Shown: positions 16,045 through 23,933 of the stretch, piece by piece
Layout: the number at the start of each line of letters is the position of its first letter
Position numbering within the stretch: position 1 is the stretch's first letter
Position numbers and translations under genes: made by a program
Notes under the pieces: generated by a model
The model's input: the letters and a program-made list of their open reading frames with translations, nothing else
The model's database searches: none
Told to the model about the DNA's origin: nothing
Assembly: GCA_963643505.1 (NCBI GenBank)
Contig: CAVIKF010000006.1
Coordinates: 27,530 to 91,529, forward strand
Reading direction: 5' to 3'
DNA: 64,000 nt
Origin: CAVEFW01 sp963643505
Lineage (GTDB): Bacteria > Actinomycetota > Coriobacteriia > Coriobacteriales > Eggerthellaceae

Positions 16045-17160
16045 TCAGTCAACCTGCGTGTAATACACATCGAGAACCGTTTCGTAGGCACTGGTCTTGT
16101 CGAGCTCAAACTCAGCATACACATCACCTTGCACCATCTCGCCATCGATGGAAGTAACGTCAAAGGTCAGGTTCTTGCCAACGAGCTCGGTGGCGAGGTA
16201 GGCGACCTCTTGGGCACTGAGATTGGTGGCGGAATAGGACATACCAACCTGGAACAGATTCACCACTTCGGAGACGTTTTGCTTCGCAAGGGCAATTGCC
16301 TGGGACGCAAAAGCGCTGACGTATTGCTTTTGACGCGCCTGGCGAGCAAGGGACGACTCGAGGTAAGCCGTGTTGCGATAGCGCACGTATGACAGGGCGT
16401 TCTTGCCGTAGAGCACCACGTCCTGTCCCTCGTAGATTCCCGTATTGGGAATCGTCTCAAGGGCCGTCAGGGAAACGCCGCCGATAGCGTCGTTGACCTC
16501 GGCGACACCATCCATGTTCAAGGCAAAGTAATAGTTGATCGGAATGTTGTATAGGACGCGGCTGGCGATACGGGACGTGTATTGGGCGCCCGTGTCGGCA
16601 TCTGTACCGTAGCTGAAGGCCAGACACAGTTGCATCCGGTCTTGGCCGATGAATGACGACCCCACGTACTCACCCACGTCGACCATGCTGTCGCGGGGAA
16701 CCGCAATGGCACACACCCTGCCGGTATCCAGGTTCATGGCAATGACCATGACGCTATCAGCCTGGCCGTTCTTGCCCGCATTGGCCGCGCGCTCCGTCAA
16801 ATCGTAACCCATGAAGCAAAGGGAGACCATGTTCTCATTCAACCGATAGGTATGCCCGTTGTACTTAATCGTCTTGCCCTCGTCGTAAGAGACGGCGTTG
16901 TTCGTGGTATTAACTGTGTCAATCTGGCTATTTTGCGTCACCGACATCTTGCCGAGATGGATGAAGGCAAAGATGCCACCCCCTACGGCGAGGACGATTG
17001 CCACGACGATGGCAACCACGAGAAGCGCACGCTTGCGACGGGCAATTTTTCGATGGCGGCTGCGCTTTCGTTTTCGTATCAAAACCTCCTCGTCAGCGGC
17101 GAGGTCCATCGACGTCGATTCCGTTTTGCTGTTGTCGTTATTGTCTGACGAGTTGGTCAT
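16045..17160 (-). CDS. LytR-CpsA-Psr (LCP) family glycopolymer ligase
   Basis: LCP enzymes transfer undecaprenyl-linked glycans onto peptidoglycan or proteins outside the membrane. After a basic cytoplasmic stretch (KRKRSRHRKIARRKRA) there is one helix, LLVVAIVVAIVLAVGGGIFAF, then the LCP domain. The expected motif pieces are visible: ADSVMVIAMNLDTGRVCAIAVPRDSMV with its basic residues, and the later VLYGKNALSYVRYRNT, corresponding to the family's Arg-rich pyrophosphate-binding part. ATG 17160 lies inside the last codons of the sortase gene, 9 bases after AGGAG, so translation is probably coupled to the sortase. 371 residues is normal length. Confidence 0.88.
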   Translation of the reverse strand: MTNSSDNNDNSKTESTSMDLAADEEVLIRKRKRSRHRKIARRKRALLVVAIVVAIVLAVGGGIFAFIHLGKMSVTQNSQIDTVNTTNNAVSYDEGKTIKYNGHTYRLNENMVSLCFMGYDLTERAANAGKNGQADSVMVIAMNLDTGRVCAIAVPRDSMVDVGEYVGSSFIGQDRMQLCLAFSYGTDADTGAQYTSRIASRVLYNIPINYYFALNMDGVAEVNDAIGGVSLTALETIPNTGIYEGQDVVLYGKNALSYVRYRNTAYLESSLARQARQKQYVSAFASQAIALAKQNVSEVVNLFQVGMSYSATNLSAQEVAYLATELVGKNLTFDVTSIDGEMVQGDVYAEFELDKTSAYETVLDVYYTQVD

Positions 17161-17995
17161 CGACAAGCACTCCTGTGACGATATATCGCTTGTTTGAACT
17201 GTCGGTCAAGCTCAAGCACGTGCTGAGCTGGATAATCTGATCGGTGATCTCCAAGTGGGCACCCTCGCGCACGTTCATGACGAGAGAGTCCGGATTGCAG
17301 ACATAGTCATAGTAGTCTGCCAAGACCTTTGGGTTCGAGAAGTCGAAGGAATTCAAGATATGCCTGTCATCGAACTGGTAGGCGCTAATGACACGATAGG
17401 TGCGCACATGACCTACGCTGTATACCGTGATCGTCTCATGTTCGGCGAAGAAATCCGGATCCTCGAAATAGTGCAACGACGTAAACATGGTGTTCGCGTC
17501 AGTTTGGTGACCATAGAGAACCGTCACCGGATCGCTGAAATTCGTGGAATTTTGCATCTCCGAATAGATGGCGCCTTGCCACGCATAGGAGAAGTCAACG
17601 TCATGGTTAAGGTAGTAGAAGTCGTCCGTGGGAGATTGCACGACCGGATAGTTCACCTCGGTGCCCGGAATGGTGATCCACGCATAGATATCAGGGTTTT
17701 CGGCCTTGAGTGCGTCGAAGTCCACGGGATTCTCGGGAAGGGCAAGCTGGGTCTCGTCTATCGGCTTCTCGACCTCCTCCAGGACATCCGCCGCACGATT
17801 CGCGGCATCCGTCATCTTCCACCACTGGTACCCCAAAAACGCGGAAAGGCACACTATGGCGACGACAAGCACGACGAGGATGACCGAGAGGGCCCTGATT
17901 TGCGCCTTTTTCTTACGGTCGCGGGGAGTTGCGCCCTTCGCATGCTTGGGCAAAGGCTCCCCGGCAGGAGTCGTCTGCTCTCTCTCTTCGACCAA
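17138..17995 (-). CDS. Class B sortase
   Basis: Cysteine transpeptidase that anchors surface proteins to the cell wall. One N-terminal helix (about residues 34-55, SVILVVLVVAIVCLSAFLGY) is followed by the catalytic domain with H163 (VTVLYGHQT), C260 (QLSTCLS) and R270 (NKRYIVTG). The DFYYLNHD and GAIYSEMQN segments are typical of class B enzymes. The gene lies between its probable substrate (the SPQTG protein, upstream) and the LCP gene, whose start it overlaps by 23 bp. Class B sortases usually have few substrates, and the adjacent gene is the only sorting-signal protein in the window. Confidence 0.92.
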   Translation of the reverse strand: MVEEREQTTPAGEPLPKHAKGATPRDRKKKAQIRALSVILVVLVVAIVCLSAFLGYQWWKMTDAANRAADVLEEVEKPIDETQLALPENPVDFDALKAENPDIYAWITIPGTEVNYPVVQSPTDDFYYLNHDVDFSYAWQGAIYSEMQNSTNFSDPVTVLYGHQTDANTMFTSLHYFEDPDFFAEHETITVYSVGHVRTYRVISAYQFDDRHILNSFDFSNPKVLADYYDYVCNPDSLVMNVREGAHLEITDQIIQLSTCLSLTDSSNKRYIVTGVLVDDQLVRQ

Positions 17996-18039
17996 GGATG
18001 CTCCTTACTGCAAATTCGGTCCCGCCTCAAAGCGAGTAA

Positions 18040-18072
18040 CACAAGAAGAAGGGCCCATGAACACAGGCCCTT
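18040..18072 (-). terminator. Hairpin between the SPQTG protein and sortase genes
   Basis: The inverted repeat AAGGGCC (18049-18055) and GGCCCTT (18066-18072) can form a stem on the minus strand followed by CTTCTTGT. The U-run is weak, so it may only attenuate transcription, giving more substrate than sortase. Confidence 0.45.
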
Positions 18073-18100
18073 CCCCTATCATCTAGAACAAAGCCAGGAC

Positions 18101-18715
18101 TTACTCAGTGACCTTCTTGCGAAGGGCAAAGGCAACGCCGCAAGCAACGACGGTAAGCCCAGCAACACCGGCGACACCACCAGCGAAGTTCACACCAGTC
18201 TGCGGAGAGGTGGAGCTTCCATTGGCGTTCGATGCAGCAGAGGACTTATCGATCACGATGGTGTAGTACTTGGCAAGACCGGTAAGGCTCACATACACGG
18301 AGCCGTTTTGAACCGTGACAGTGCGCACCGACATGGTACCGTCAGAATTCTCGATATAGATCTTTGCGGTTTTGCCGTTGTAAGAGGAGTCAACGGTAAA
18401 GTTAAAGTTGAACCCCTGACCGGATGCAGCTGCCTCTGCGTCGGAATCATGGGTGCCGTCCGTCGCGCCGATACCGGCCTCATAGGAGCCGACGACGACG
18501 TTGTTGGCATCGACCTCGGCGTTGGACGCAAGGGTGTCAGTGGGGGCGGCCCACAAATTTCCTGATGCCTCCGTCGAAACGGTCAACGTAGAACCCATGC
18601 TGGAAGTCGCGGTCTTAGTCTGAGTCGGGTTAGACGGACTGTACGCAGCGAACGCCATGCAAGGCATAACGAGCGTAAGGGCGAGCGCGCAAGCGATGGC
18701 TACAATTTTCTTCAT
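18101..18715 (-). CDS. Small secreted protein with SPQTG sorting signal
   Basis: The 204-residue protein has a signal peptide (MKKIVAIACALALTLVMPCM, cleavage likely after AFA), a Ser/Thr-rich body with no recognised domain, and a C-terminal sorting signal: SPQTG at 170-174, a hydrophobic stretch VAGVAGLTVVACGVAFAL and the basic end RKKVTE. SPQTG in place of LPXTG is common in Coriobacteriia. It lies directly upstream of the class B sortase and is therefore its likely substrate, probably cell-wall anchored. The body may be a single immunoglobulin-like or pilin-like beta domain, which is a guess. No stronger functional clue is visible. Confidence 0.85.
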   Translation of the reverse strand: MKKIVAIACALALTLVMPCMAFAAYSPSNPTQTKTATSSMGSTLTVSTEASGNLWAAPTDTLASNAEVDANNVVVGSYEAGIGATDGTHDSDAEAAASGQGFNFNFTVDSSYNGKTAKIYIENSDGTMSVRTVTVQNGSVYVSLTGLAKYYTIVIDKSSAASNANGSSTSPQTGVNFAGGVAGVAGLTVVACGVAFALRKKVTE

Positions 18716-18864
18716 GTGAATCCTTCCTCCCGGTGACGGCGGAGCTTAAGGTCTACCTAATTTGTTTAGTATCGCACAAACGCGAGGAGAAGTACAGTGT
18801 TTTAACGTTCTTTCGAAGTTTGAAGCATTTTAAAAGGATATAATTTCGAAAATTGCGGCGCGCC

Positions 18865-18975
18865 ACCCCGCAGTCTACTCCGTAACCTGCTCCGTGCGAC
18901 ACGATACCCCTCGATCTGCTCCGTGCAACACGCTGCTGCGCAGTTTTCCCGCAGTCTACTCCGCGACCGCATAGT
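18865..18975 (-). repeat. Duplicated stop-codon region of the NYN gene
   Basis: On the minus strand the gene end CGGAGTAGACTGCGGG (containing its TAG) reappears about 80 bp downstream as CGGAGTAGACTGCGGGG. Between them are two copies of a unit built on GTGT(C/T)GCACGGAGCAG. Confidence 0.65.
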
Positions 18976-20368
18976 TGTCGTCCTCGCGCTTATCGATACG
19001 AATGCCAGGAAGGCTCGCGACGAAAAGGCGGAGGTTGCGAAAACCGGTCTTGGTGACGCGGAAATCCTTGAAACGCCCGCGCACGCGCTTCGACAAAACG
19101 CCTACGGCGACGCCTTCCTCCCCCGCCTCGAGCACAAGGCCCTTGATGAAATCGCTCTCCTCGCTGAAGTCCACACCAGACGCTTCCCCGGAGGTTGTCG
19201 ACTTGACGGGAGCCTCCTCCACGCCCGACTTCACGGGAGCGCTCTTCGCAGGAGCCTCCTCCTCAGGAACACCCGCAACCTCTTCCTTCTTGGCGCGGGT
19301 ACGGCGGGTTGCACGCTTCCTTGCGGGTTTCTTCTCCGCTTCGGGTTTCTCCCCCACTTCAGACTCAGGCTCGCGCTCTGACCCGTGCTCAGGTTCGGGC
19401 TCGGGAGCCTCGTTTTCAACGGTCTCCTCAGATGAACCCTCAACCCCGATATGGGTGCTGCGTCCACCACGACGGCCGCGGCGACGGCGACGTCCGTGTC
19501 GGACCTCCCCCTCCATGTCGCCCTCACTCTCGGTGGCGGCCGCCTCCACATTCGCCTCGGAAGTCTCAAGCTCGTCGACTTTCACAACCACGCCCGAAAA
19601 ACCATCAGCCAACTCCACCGCCACGTTGCTTCCGTCCTTTGCAATCTTGACGCTGGAGAAATCGGACAGCAGCTTCGAGAGCAGGTTCGTGCCGTAGCTT
19701 CGAACGTCGAAGTCGGGGTAGCGCTTTTGAAGGCGGGAGCCGATCTCGCCTAAGCCGGTAGCCTTCCCGTTGTTCGTGTTGTCGGTGATGATGTCGACAA
19801 CCGCTTGCTCGATCTCGGCCTTGCTGGCGATTGGCTCAGGAACCTCTGAGACATCCGCGGTCGAACCCCTTCCTCCCGAACCGCGACGACGTGTGCTACC
19901 TATAAGTAGCTCAAGGGTGGTGAAGACATCACATGCGGTGCGGAACGGAACGGGGGTCTTCTTCTCACCCATGCCGATGACGGTCAGTCCGCTCTCGCGG
20001 ATACGGGCAGCGAGGCGTGTGAAGTCCGAGTCGCTTGAGACGATGCAGAAGCCCTCGACCGAGTTTGCATAGAGAATGTCCATGGCGTCGATGATCATGG
20101 CGGAGTCCGTGGCGTTCTTGCCCTGGGTGTAACCGAACTGTTGGATCGGCGTGATGCTGTTCTCGAGCAAAGCTGACTTCCACTTGGCATGCAAAGACAG
20201 GGTCCAGTCACCATAAATGCGCTTGATGGTGACGGTGCCGTACTTGGAAAGCTCGTCAAGGATGGGTTTGAGATACTTCGCAGAAACGTTGTCCGCATCA
20301 ATGAGCAGGGCAAAACGCTTGTCGTACGCAGGAACAGCCGTCGTGGCGGCAAATGACCGAGGGTCCAT
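18956..20368 (-). CDS. NYN-domain (PIN-like) protein with two OST-HTH-like domains and Arg-rich linker
   Basis: The N-terminal domain (about residues 17-150) is NYN/LabA-like, with the acidic PIN-type residues in FALLIDADNVS, TDSAMIIDAMD and IVSSDSDFT, suggesting metal-dependent RNase activity. A first OST-HTH/LOTUS-like domain follows (about 175-245, EQAVVDIITDNTNNGKATGL). Then comes a disordered linker with an RHGRRRRRGRRGGRS stretch, Glu/Pro-rich and KKPARKRATRRTRAKK segments. A second OST-HTH-like fold sits at the C-terminus (KGLVLEAGEEGVAVGVLSKR). These domains bind RNA, so a role in RNA decay or silencing is likely but unproven. The ATG at 20368 has AGGAG 7 bases before it; a TACAAT at 20522-20527 may be its -10 box. 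Confidence 0.85.
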   Translation of the reverse strand: MDPRSFAATTAVPAYDKRFALLIDADNVSAKYLKPILDELSKYGTVTIKRIYGDWTLSLHAKWKSALLENSITPIQQFGYTQGKNATDSAMIIDAMDILYANSVEGFCIVSSDSDFTRLAARIRESGLTVIGMGEKKTPVPFRTACDVFTTLELLIGSTRRRGSGGRGSTADVSEVPEPIASKAEIEQAVVDIITDNTNNGKATGLGEIGSRLQKRYPDFDVRSYGTNLLSKLLSDFSSVKIAKDGSNVAVELADGFSGVVVKVDELETSEANVEAAATESEGDMEGEVRHGRRRRRGRRGGRSTHIGVEGSSEETVENEAPEPEPEHGSEREPESEVGEKPEAEKKPARKRATRRTRAKKEEVAGVPEEEAPAKSAPVKSGVEEAPVKSTTSGEASGVDFSEESDFIKGLVLEAGEEGVAVGVLSKRVRGRFKDFRVTKTGFRNLRLFVASLPGIRIDKREDDNYAVAE

Positions 20369-20573
20369 ATTCAACTCCTTTTTGCGCGCAGGCGAATCCG
20401 CCGCTCGCAGTCCGGAACGCAGTCGCAATCTCATGCGCCAGCATTCACGTGTTCTCTCCGGTGCCCTCGGATCTACGGTGCGCAATCCATTGCGCATCAC
20501 GTACCGCGGGCACACCGTCAAATTGTAGCGCATCTGGTTCAGACTGGCATCTAGCCCAGACGAAAAAGGCGCA

Positions 20574-20665
20574 GACCCGGGCAGCCTGCGCCCTGTATGG
20601 GGCGTTATTCGTTTTGACGACCCGGGCAGTCTACGCCATTTGTAGGGCGCTCTGCGGTTTGACGA
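20574..20665. repeat. 45-bp two-copy repeat between NYN and flavin reductase genes
   Basis: Two tandem copies starting at 20574 and 20619 share GACCCGGGCAG, CTGCGCC-like and GTTTTGACGA segments. Each copy can fold a short GCGCCC/GGGGCG stem, so a terminator-like element may have been duplicated downstream of the minus-strand gene ending at 20705. The rest of the 336 bp gap (20369-20704) shows nothing recognisable apart from the NYN promoter candidate. Confidence 0.55.
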
Positions 20666-20704
20666 GGCAAAACGCAACGAGCCAAATAAGATCAAACCTG
20701 TTGT

Positions 20705-21247
20705 CTATTTGATGGAGGCACCAAGCTCGCGGCACTTCTCGATCTCGGGCTTGCCCTCGACGGCACCCTTTTCATAGGTGTTGTTGCACAAGACGATGCC
20801 GATGATCTCGTTCTTGCAATAGTTCATCGCGATCTCGAAGCTCTTTACGAGGCCGTCCGCCGTGGTGATGTCCTTGTCCTCGAAGGGCATAAGCAAGGCA
20901 ACACGATCATGAGGAAACTTACGTCCGCCGATTTGGCAAAACTGGCGGTCCATAAACGCCTTGATCTGGGCGGGATAACTGTAGTAGTACAGCGGGAATG
21001 CGTACACCACGACCTCGGCCCAATCGAGAAGCTCATACACCTGCGTCATGTCGTCCTTTTGGGCGCATTGGCCACCGTGGGTAAAGCAGTACTCGCAGGC
21101 AAGGCAGCCGTTGATCTTGGCATTGCCCACCCAGGCAACCCGCACCTCGTTGCCGACGCTCTCGGCCCCCTCAATGAACGCCTTAGCCATGATCTCACTG
21201 TTGCCGCCCTTGCGCGGGCTTCCATGAATCACCAGGATTTTTGCCAT
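20705..21247 (-). CDS. NAD(P)H-dependent flavin reductase, iron-sulfur flavoprotein-like
   Basis: The 180-residue flavodoxin-fold protein starts MAKILVIHGSPRKGGNSEIM, where GSPRKGGNS is the FMN phosphate loop. It has the cysteine segment CLACEYCFTHGGQCAQKDDM, typical of multimeric flavodoxin reductases and iron-sulfur flavoproteins, and the VVYAFPLYYYSYPAQIKAFM flavin-site stretch. The electron acceptor cannot be told. GGGGGAG lies before the ATG. The upstream cyclase-family gene ends 97 bp away on the same strand. Confidence 0.85.
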   Translation of the reverse strand: MAKILVIHGSPRKGGNSEIMAKAFIEGAESVGNEVRVAWVGNAKINGCLACEYCFTHGGQCAQKDDMTQVYELLDWAEVVVYAFPLYYYSYPAQIKAFMDRQFCQIGGRKFPHDRVALLMPFEDKDITTADGLVKSFEIAMNYCKNEIIGIVLCNNTYEKGAVEGKPEIEKCRELGASIK

Positions 21248-21344
21248 TGTCTCCCCCTTTATTTCGGATGCGTGCATCCTCTTTTGATGCGAGCACTCTT
21301 TTGGTGCTCTTTGGTTTCTCTCTCGTGAGAAGTGTGGACGGGAC

Positions 21345-22019
21345 CTATTCCTCGACCTCGACCACAAGATTGACCGGCGTCGCCTCTCTGTCTTTCAGAC
21401 GCAACGGGGTCGTAAACGCACGTACCAGCCTCTTGCCTGCGAGTTGGGAGGGGTCGTAGTCCTCGTAGATCATGCAGGGCAGGCAATCGACATCGTTAAG
21501 CAACGTGTTGTGGGTTGCGTAGTCGTTGGTCGCCCCGATGCCAAGGTTCTCGATGCTGAGCGTATCGATAGCGACAGCCTTCACCTTCGGAAGCTTCTCG
21601 CGGATATAACGCGCCGCCTCGGCAGACAGGGCTGGGAAGTCATTGGCATAGGCATCGAAGTCAGCAGAGCGCAACTTCCACCAACCCGTATCGAACAGGA
21701 GGAAGTCTGCCTGCTCCACCCCGGGGGCACCAGCCACGTCCTCCACCGTGATGAGATAGTTCTTCTGCGCATTGACCTGGATAAGAAGCGGGGCATCGTA
21801 CATGAAACGCTCCAAAGGAACCTGGTCGAGGGTCATGGCCCCATCCCGATAATGGCAGGGCGCGTCCACATGGGTCCCCGCATGGGTATAGATCGTCATG
21901 ACGGTCCCATTCCATGCGTCGCCGTTGGCAATACGCTCCCGGTCGACCAGCTCAACCTCGGGAAGGCCTGGATACACCGGCATATGGTGGGAAACGGGAT
22001 AGGAAACCTCTACGAACAT
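21345..22019 (-). CDS. Cyclase family protein (kynurenine formamidase-like)
   Basis: Metal-dependent amide or ester hydrolase fold. The signature H-x-GTH-x-D occurs as YTHAGTHVDAPCHY near residue 53, and the later CLPCMIYEDYDPSQL is in the usual position. The family includes kynurenine formamidase, isatin hydrolase and many enzymes of unknown substrate. No tryptophan-degradation genes are nearby, so the substrate is left open. The start MFVEVSYPVS follows GAAAGGAGTGCAG. 225 residues is a normal length. Confidence 0.82.
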   Translation of the reverse strand: MFVEVSYPVSHHMPVYPGLPEVELVDRERIANGDAWNGTVMTIYTHAGTHVDAPCHYRDGAMTLDQVPLERFMYDAPLLIQVNAQKNYLITVEDVAGAPGVEQADFLLFDTGWWKLRSADFDAYANDFPALSAEAARYIREKLPKVKAVAIDTLSIENLGIGATNDYATHNTLLNDVDCLPCMIYEDYDPSQLAGKRLVRAFTTPLRLKDREATPVNLVVEVEE

Positions 22020-22066
22020 CTGCACTCCTTTCTCACAAGGCCTCCATGATATCACGGCGACCCGCG

Positions 22067-22345
22067 TCACTCCTTTTTGCACAAACCGCAGGTCTTGTAC
22101 CACTCCTTGCGACCCTCGATCATGCCGATAAGGGTGTCCCTTTGCTCGTCAGAGAAATCATCACGAGCGCGGACTTCGTCGGAGAGGCGATCAAGGCGGG
22201 AGCACGCCTCTGTGAGCCCGGGGGCGGGACAACAGGGGCGGGCAAAGAACCCATACCAATACGAATCCTTGCTCATAGCGGCACACAAGGCCTCAAACTC
22301 GCCCTCATCAGCCTCTCCGCCGATCTTGCAAACGTTCTCTTCCAT
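22067..22345 (-). CDS. Small cysteine-rich protein of unknown function
   Basis: The 92-residue product begins MEENVCKIGGEADEGEFEAL and ends GRKEWYKTCGLCKKE. Seven cysteines (C6, C20, C38, C39, C47, C86, C89), including RPCCPAP and CGLC, suggest metal or iron-sulfur binding. I do not recognise the family. It lies 17 bp downstream of the NifX-like gene, a spacing that implies one transcript, so a joint role in metal-cluster handling is a reasonable guess. The ATG has GCGAGG before it. The codon pattern and cysteine arrangement argue that it is a real gene and not chance. Confidence 0.65.
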   Translation of the reverse strand: MEENVCKIGGEADEGEFEALCAAMSKDSYWYGFFARPCCPAPGLTEACSRLDRLSDEVRARDDFSDEQRDTLIGMIEGRKEWYKTCGLCKKE

Positions 22346-22362
22346 GACAAACCTCGCTTCTC

Positions 22363-22725
22363 TCAGTGCTTGCAGGCCTGGTCGAGTTGCATCTCGGGCA
22401 GGGCGCCGCGCATGAACAGCGTAACAGCGCCGCCCACGTAAGGCTGATTTTGCTCCACATAGACCTTGATGCCGGCGTCGGTAAAACGGGTGAAGGGCGG
22501 CACGCCCATGCCGACGACGATGATGGCATCTATGCCTTGGGATATGGCAAAATCGATGACGCCGCCGCACCCGGCAACGTCATGGTCGACATTTTTGATC
22601 ACCTCCACCTTGGTGCACTTGTCGCCCTCGATGGTGACAAGGCTAAACCAGGGGGCGTGGCCGAAATGGCCGCTGCGGGTTGCGGCGAGGCCATCAGGGG
22701 TCTCGGCGGGTATCGCTACAAGCAT
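22363..22725 (-). CDS. NifX/NifB-type dinitrogenase cofactor-domain protein
   Basis: The 120-residue protein starts MLVAIPAETPDGLAATRSGH and has the conserved SGHFGHAPWF segment, a GCGGVIDFAISQGIDAIIVV segment and GMGVPPFTRF. These are the marks of the small dinitrogenase iron-molybdenum cofactor family. In non-diazotrophs such proteins are thought to bind or carry iron-sulfur or molybdenum clusters. No nif genes are in the window, so nitrogen fixation is not implied. GAGGGAGA precedes the ATG. The cysteine-rich gene follows 17 bp downstream. Confidence 0.85.
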   Translation of the reverse strand: MLVAIPAETPDGLAATRSGHFGHAPWFSLVTIEGDKCTKVEVIKNVDHDVAGCGGVIDFAISQGIDAIIVVGMGVPPFTRFTDAGIKVYVEQNQPYVGGAVTLFMRGALPEMQLDQACKH

Positions 22726-22760
22726 CTTCTTCTCCCTCAACGTCAAACAAACAGGTTACG

Positions 22761-22810
22761 CCAAAGAGTACACCTTTTCAGGCGCCATCCCGCGTTACGA
22801 CCGCCCAACG
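22761..22810 (-). repeat. Dispersed 50-bp repeat, copy 1
   Basis: This 50 bp stretch is about 90% identical to 31809-31858. On the minus strand it lies 36 bp before the ATG of the NifX-like gene; the other copy lies 28 bp before another minus-strand ATG. It contains GGGATGGCGCC and GGTGTACTCTTTGG. Placement suggests a shared promoter or regulator site. Confidence 0.65.
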
Positions 22811-22832
22811 GGTGATTTGACTTTAGCGCGGA

Positions 22833-22919
22833 GGCTGGCGTTGCAAGCGGGTCGGCGCGGGGGCTGGTGTTGCAAGCGGGTCGGCACGGGGGCTGGCGTT
22901 GCAAGCGGGTCGGCACGGC
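22833..22919. repeat. 29-bp tandem repeat, three copies
   Basis: Three head-to-tail copies of a 29 bp unit beginning GGCTGGCGTTGCAAGCGGGT start at 22833, 22862 and 22891 with one or two differences. The array lies between the divergent NifX-like and hsp20 promoters. The rest of 22726-23090 holds the dispersed 50 bp element and the CIRCE operator. Confidence 0.85.
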
Positions 22920-23009
22920 GGAAGTATCGGCGTTGTATCCCTCCCATTTTGGTCTTATCGAAACTAGTGAAACTTTTCATATCGATAATGTCAAGACTTT
23001 GTGAAGACG

Positions 23010-23036
23010 TTAGCACTCTCGACTGGAGAGTGCTAA
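23010..23036 (+). promoter_or_regulatory. CIRCE operator (HrcA site) upstream of hsp20
   Basis: A perfect inverted repeat TTAGCACTC - 9 bases - GAGTGCTAA lies 55 bp before the hsp20 ATG. This is the canonical HrcA-binding CIRCE element, so the gene is predicted to be repressed by HrcA and induced by heat or protein misfolding. Confidence 0.97.
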
Positions 23037-23090
23037 TCGGTGGTAAGGTGAGTCCCGTAAAGAAGAAAACCGAATATCAGGAGGCACATC

Positions 23091-23549
23091 ATGTATGGAT
23101 TAGCACAGTATCGACCGATCAACCACGAGCTTGAGTACAACCCCTTCAAGACCATGGCAGACTTCGAAAAGAGGTTCTTCGGCGAGCCGTTCGTCGGGTT
23201 CATGCGCAACACGGAGCCGGCCTCATTCAAGACCGACATCTCCGACCAGGGTGACAAGTACCTGCTTGAGGCTGACCTTCCCGGGTTCAAGAAGGAGGAC
23301 ATCAGCCTTGACCTTGACGGCGACAGACTGACGATCAAGGCGGAACGCCACTCCGAGCATGAGGAGAAGGACGACAAGGGCAATCTCGTTTGCAGCGAGC
23401 GCTCCTTCGGGTCCTATGCGCGCAGCTTCGACGTCTCCGAGGTCAACACCGACGAAATCACGGCAAAGCTCGAGGACGGGGTCTTGACCTTGGATTTGCC
23501 CAAGAAGCAGGCAAGCGTTCCGACCGCGCGTCGTATCGAAGTCCAATAG
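23091..23549 (+). CDS. Small heat shock protein, Hsp20/alpha-crystallin family
   Basis: ATP-independent chaperone that holds unfolded proteins. The 152-residue protein has an N-terminal arm with FEKRFFGEPF, then the alpha-crystallin domain (about residues 42-140) with LLEADLPGFKKEDISL, DRLTIKAER and the closing GVLTLDLPKK, which matches the conserved G-x-L motif. The usual C-terminal I-x-I/V is seen in weakened form as RRIEVQ. A perfect CIRCE element lies upstream, and a strong intrinsic terminator lies at 23673-23715. The gene is monocistronic. Confidence 0.95.
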   Translation: MYGLAQYRPINHELEYNPFKTMADFEKRFFGEPFVGFMRNTEPASFKTDISDQGDKYLLEADLPGFKKEDISLDLDGDRLTIKAERHSEHEEKDDKGNLVCSERSFGSYARSFDVSEVNTDEITAKLEDGVLTLDLPKKQASVPTARRIEVQ

Positions 23550-23672
23550 GGCCCTCTTCGCGAGCGAGTCCAGAGGATACACGGCCAAGCGGACCACCCC
23601 CTACTGGACTTGCCAAAGCGCACATACAAGCGCGCACGTCAACCATATTGCTATCAATTCTTTCCCGAGAGC

Positions 23673-23715
23673 GGGCGAGGAGTCACCATGAGGCTCCTCG
23701 CCCGTTTCTTTTCCT
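23673..23715 (+). terminator. Rho-independent terminator of hsp20
   Basis: An 11 bp stem, CGGGCGAGGAG at 23673-23683 with CTCCTCGCCCG at 23695-23705, is followed by TTTCTTTTCC. The rest of the 23550-23933 gap shows no gene; a short duplication of ACCTTAGG occurs near 23815-23830. Confidence 0.88.
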
Positions 23716-23933
23716 CACAGGATTTCGGGGAGCGAACCCCCGAAACGCACATTACGATGGTTGAATTCAAGCGCATGGATAAACAAAGCAAAGCCACACG
23801 CATGTACTTTCGACCTTAGGACCTTAGGTTTCGATATCTTGAATACTGAAATTGACAGCAAAAGCAGTTGGGCCCGTCGTCTCAAGAACGGACTCGCCCT
23901 TCAAGACTTCACAACTCAAACAAAGACCGGGAA

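Noticed and set aside
22363..22725. Evidence for nitrogen fixation
   Set aside because: NifX-like single-domain proteins are common in non-fixing anaerobes, and no nifHDK is present.
23610..23819. Small gene of 69 codons after hsp20
   Set aside because: It overlaps the strong hsp20 terminator, has no ribosome site and resembles no family.
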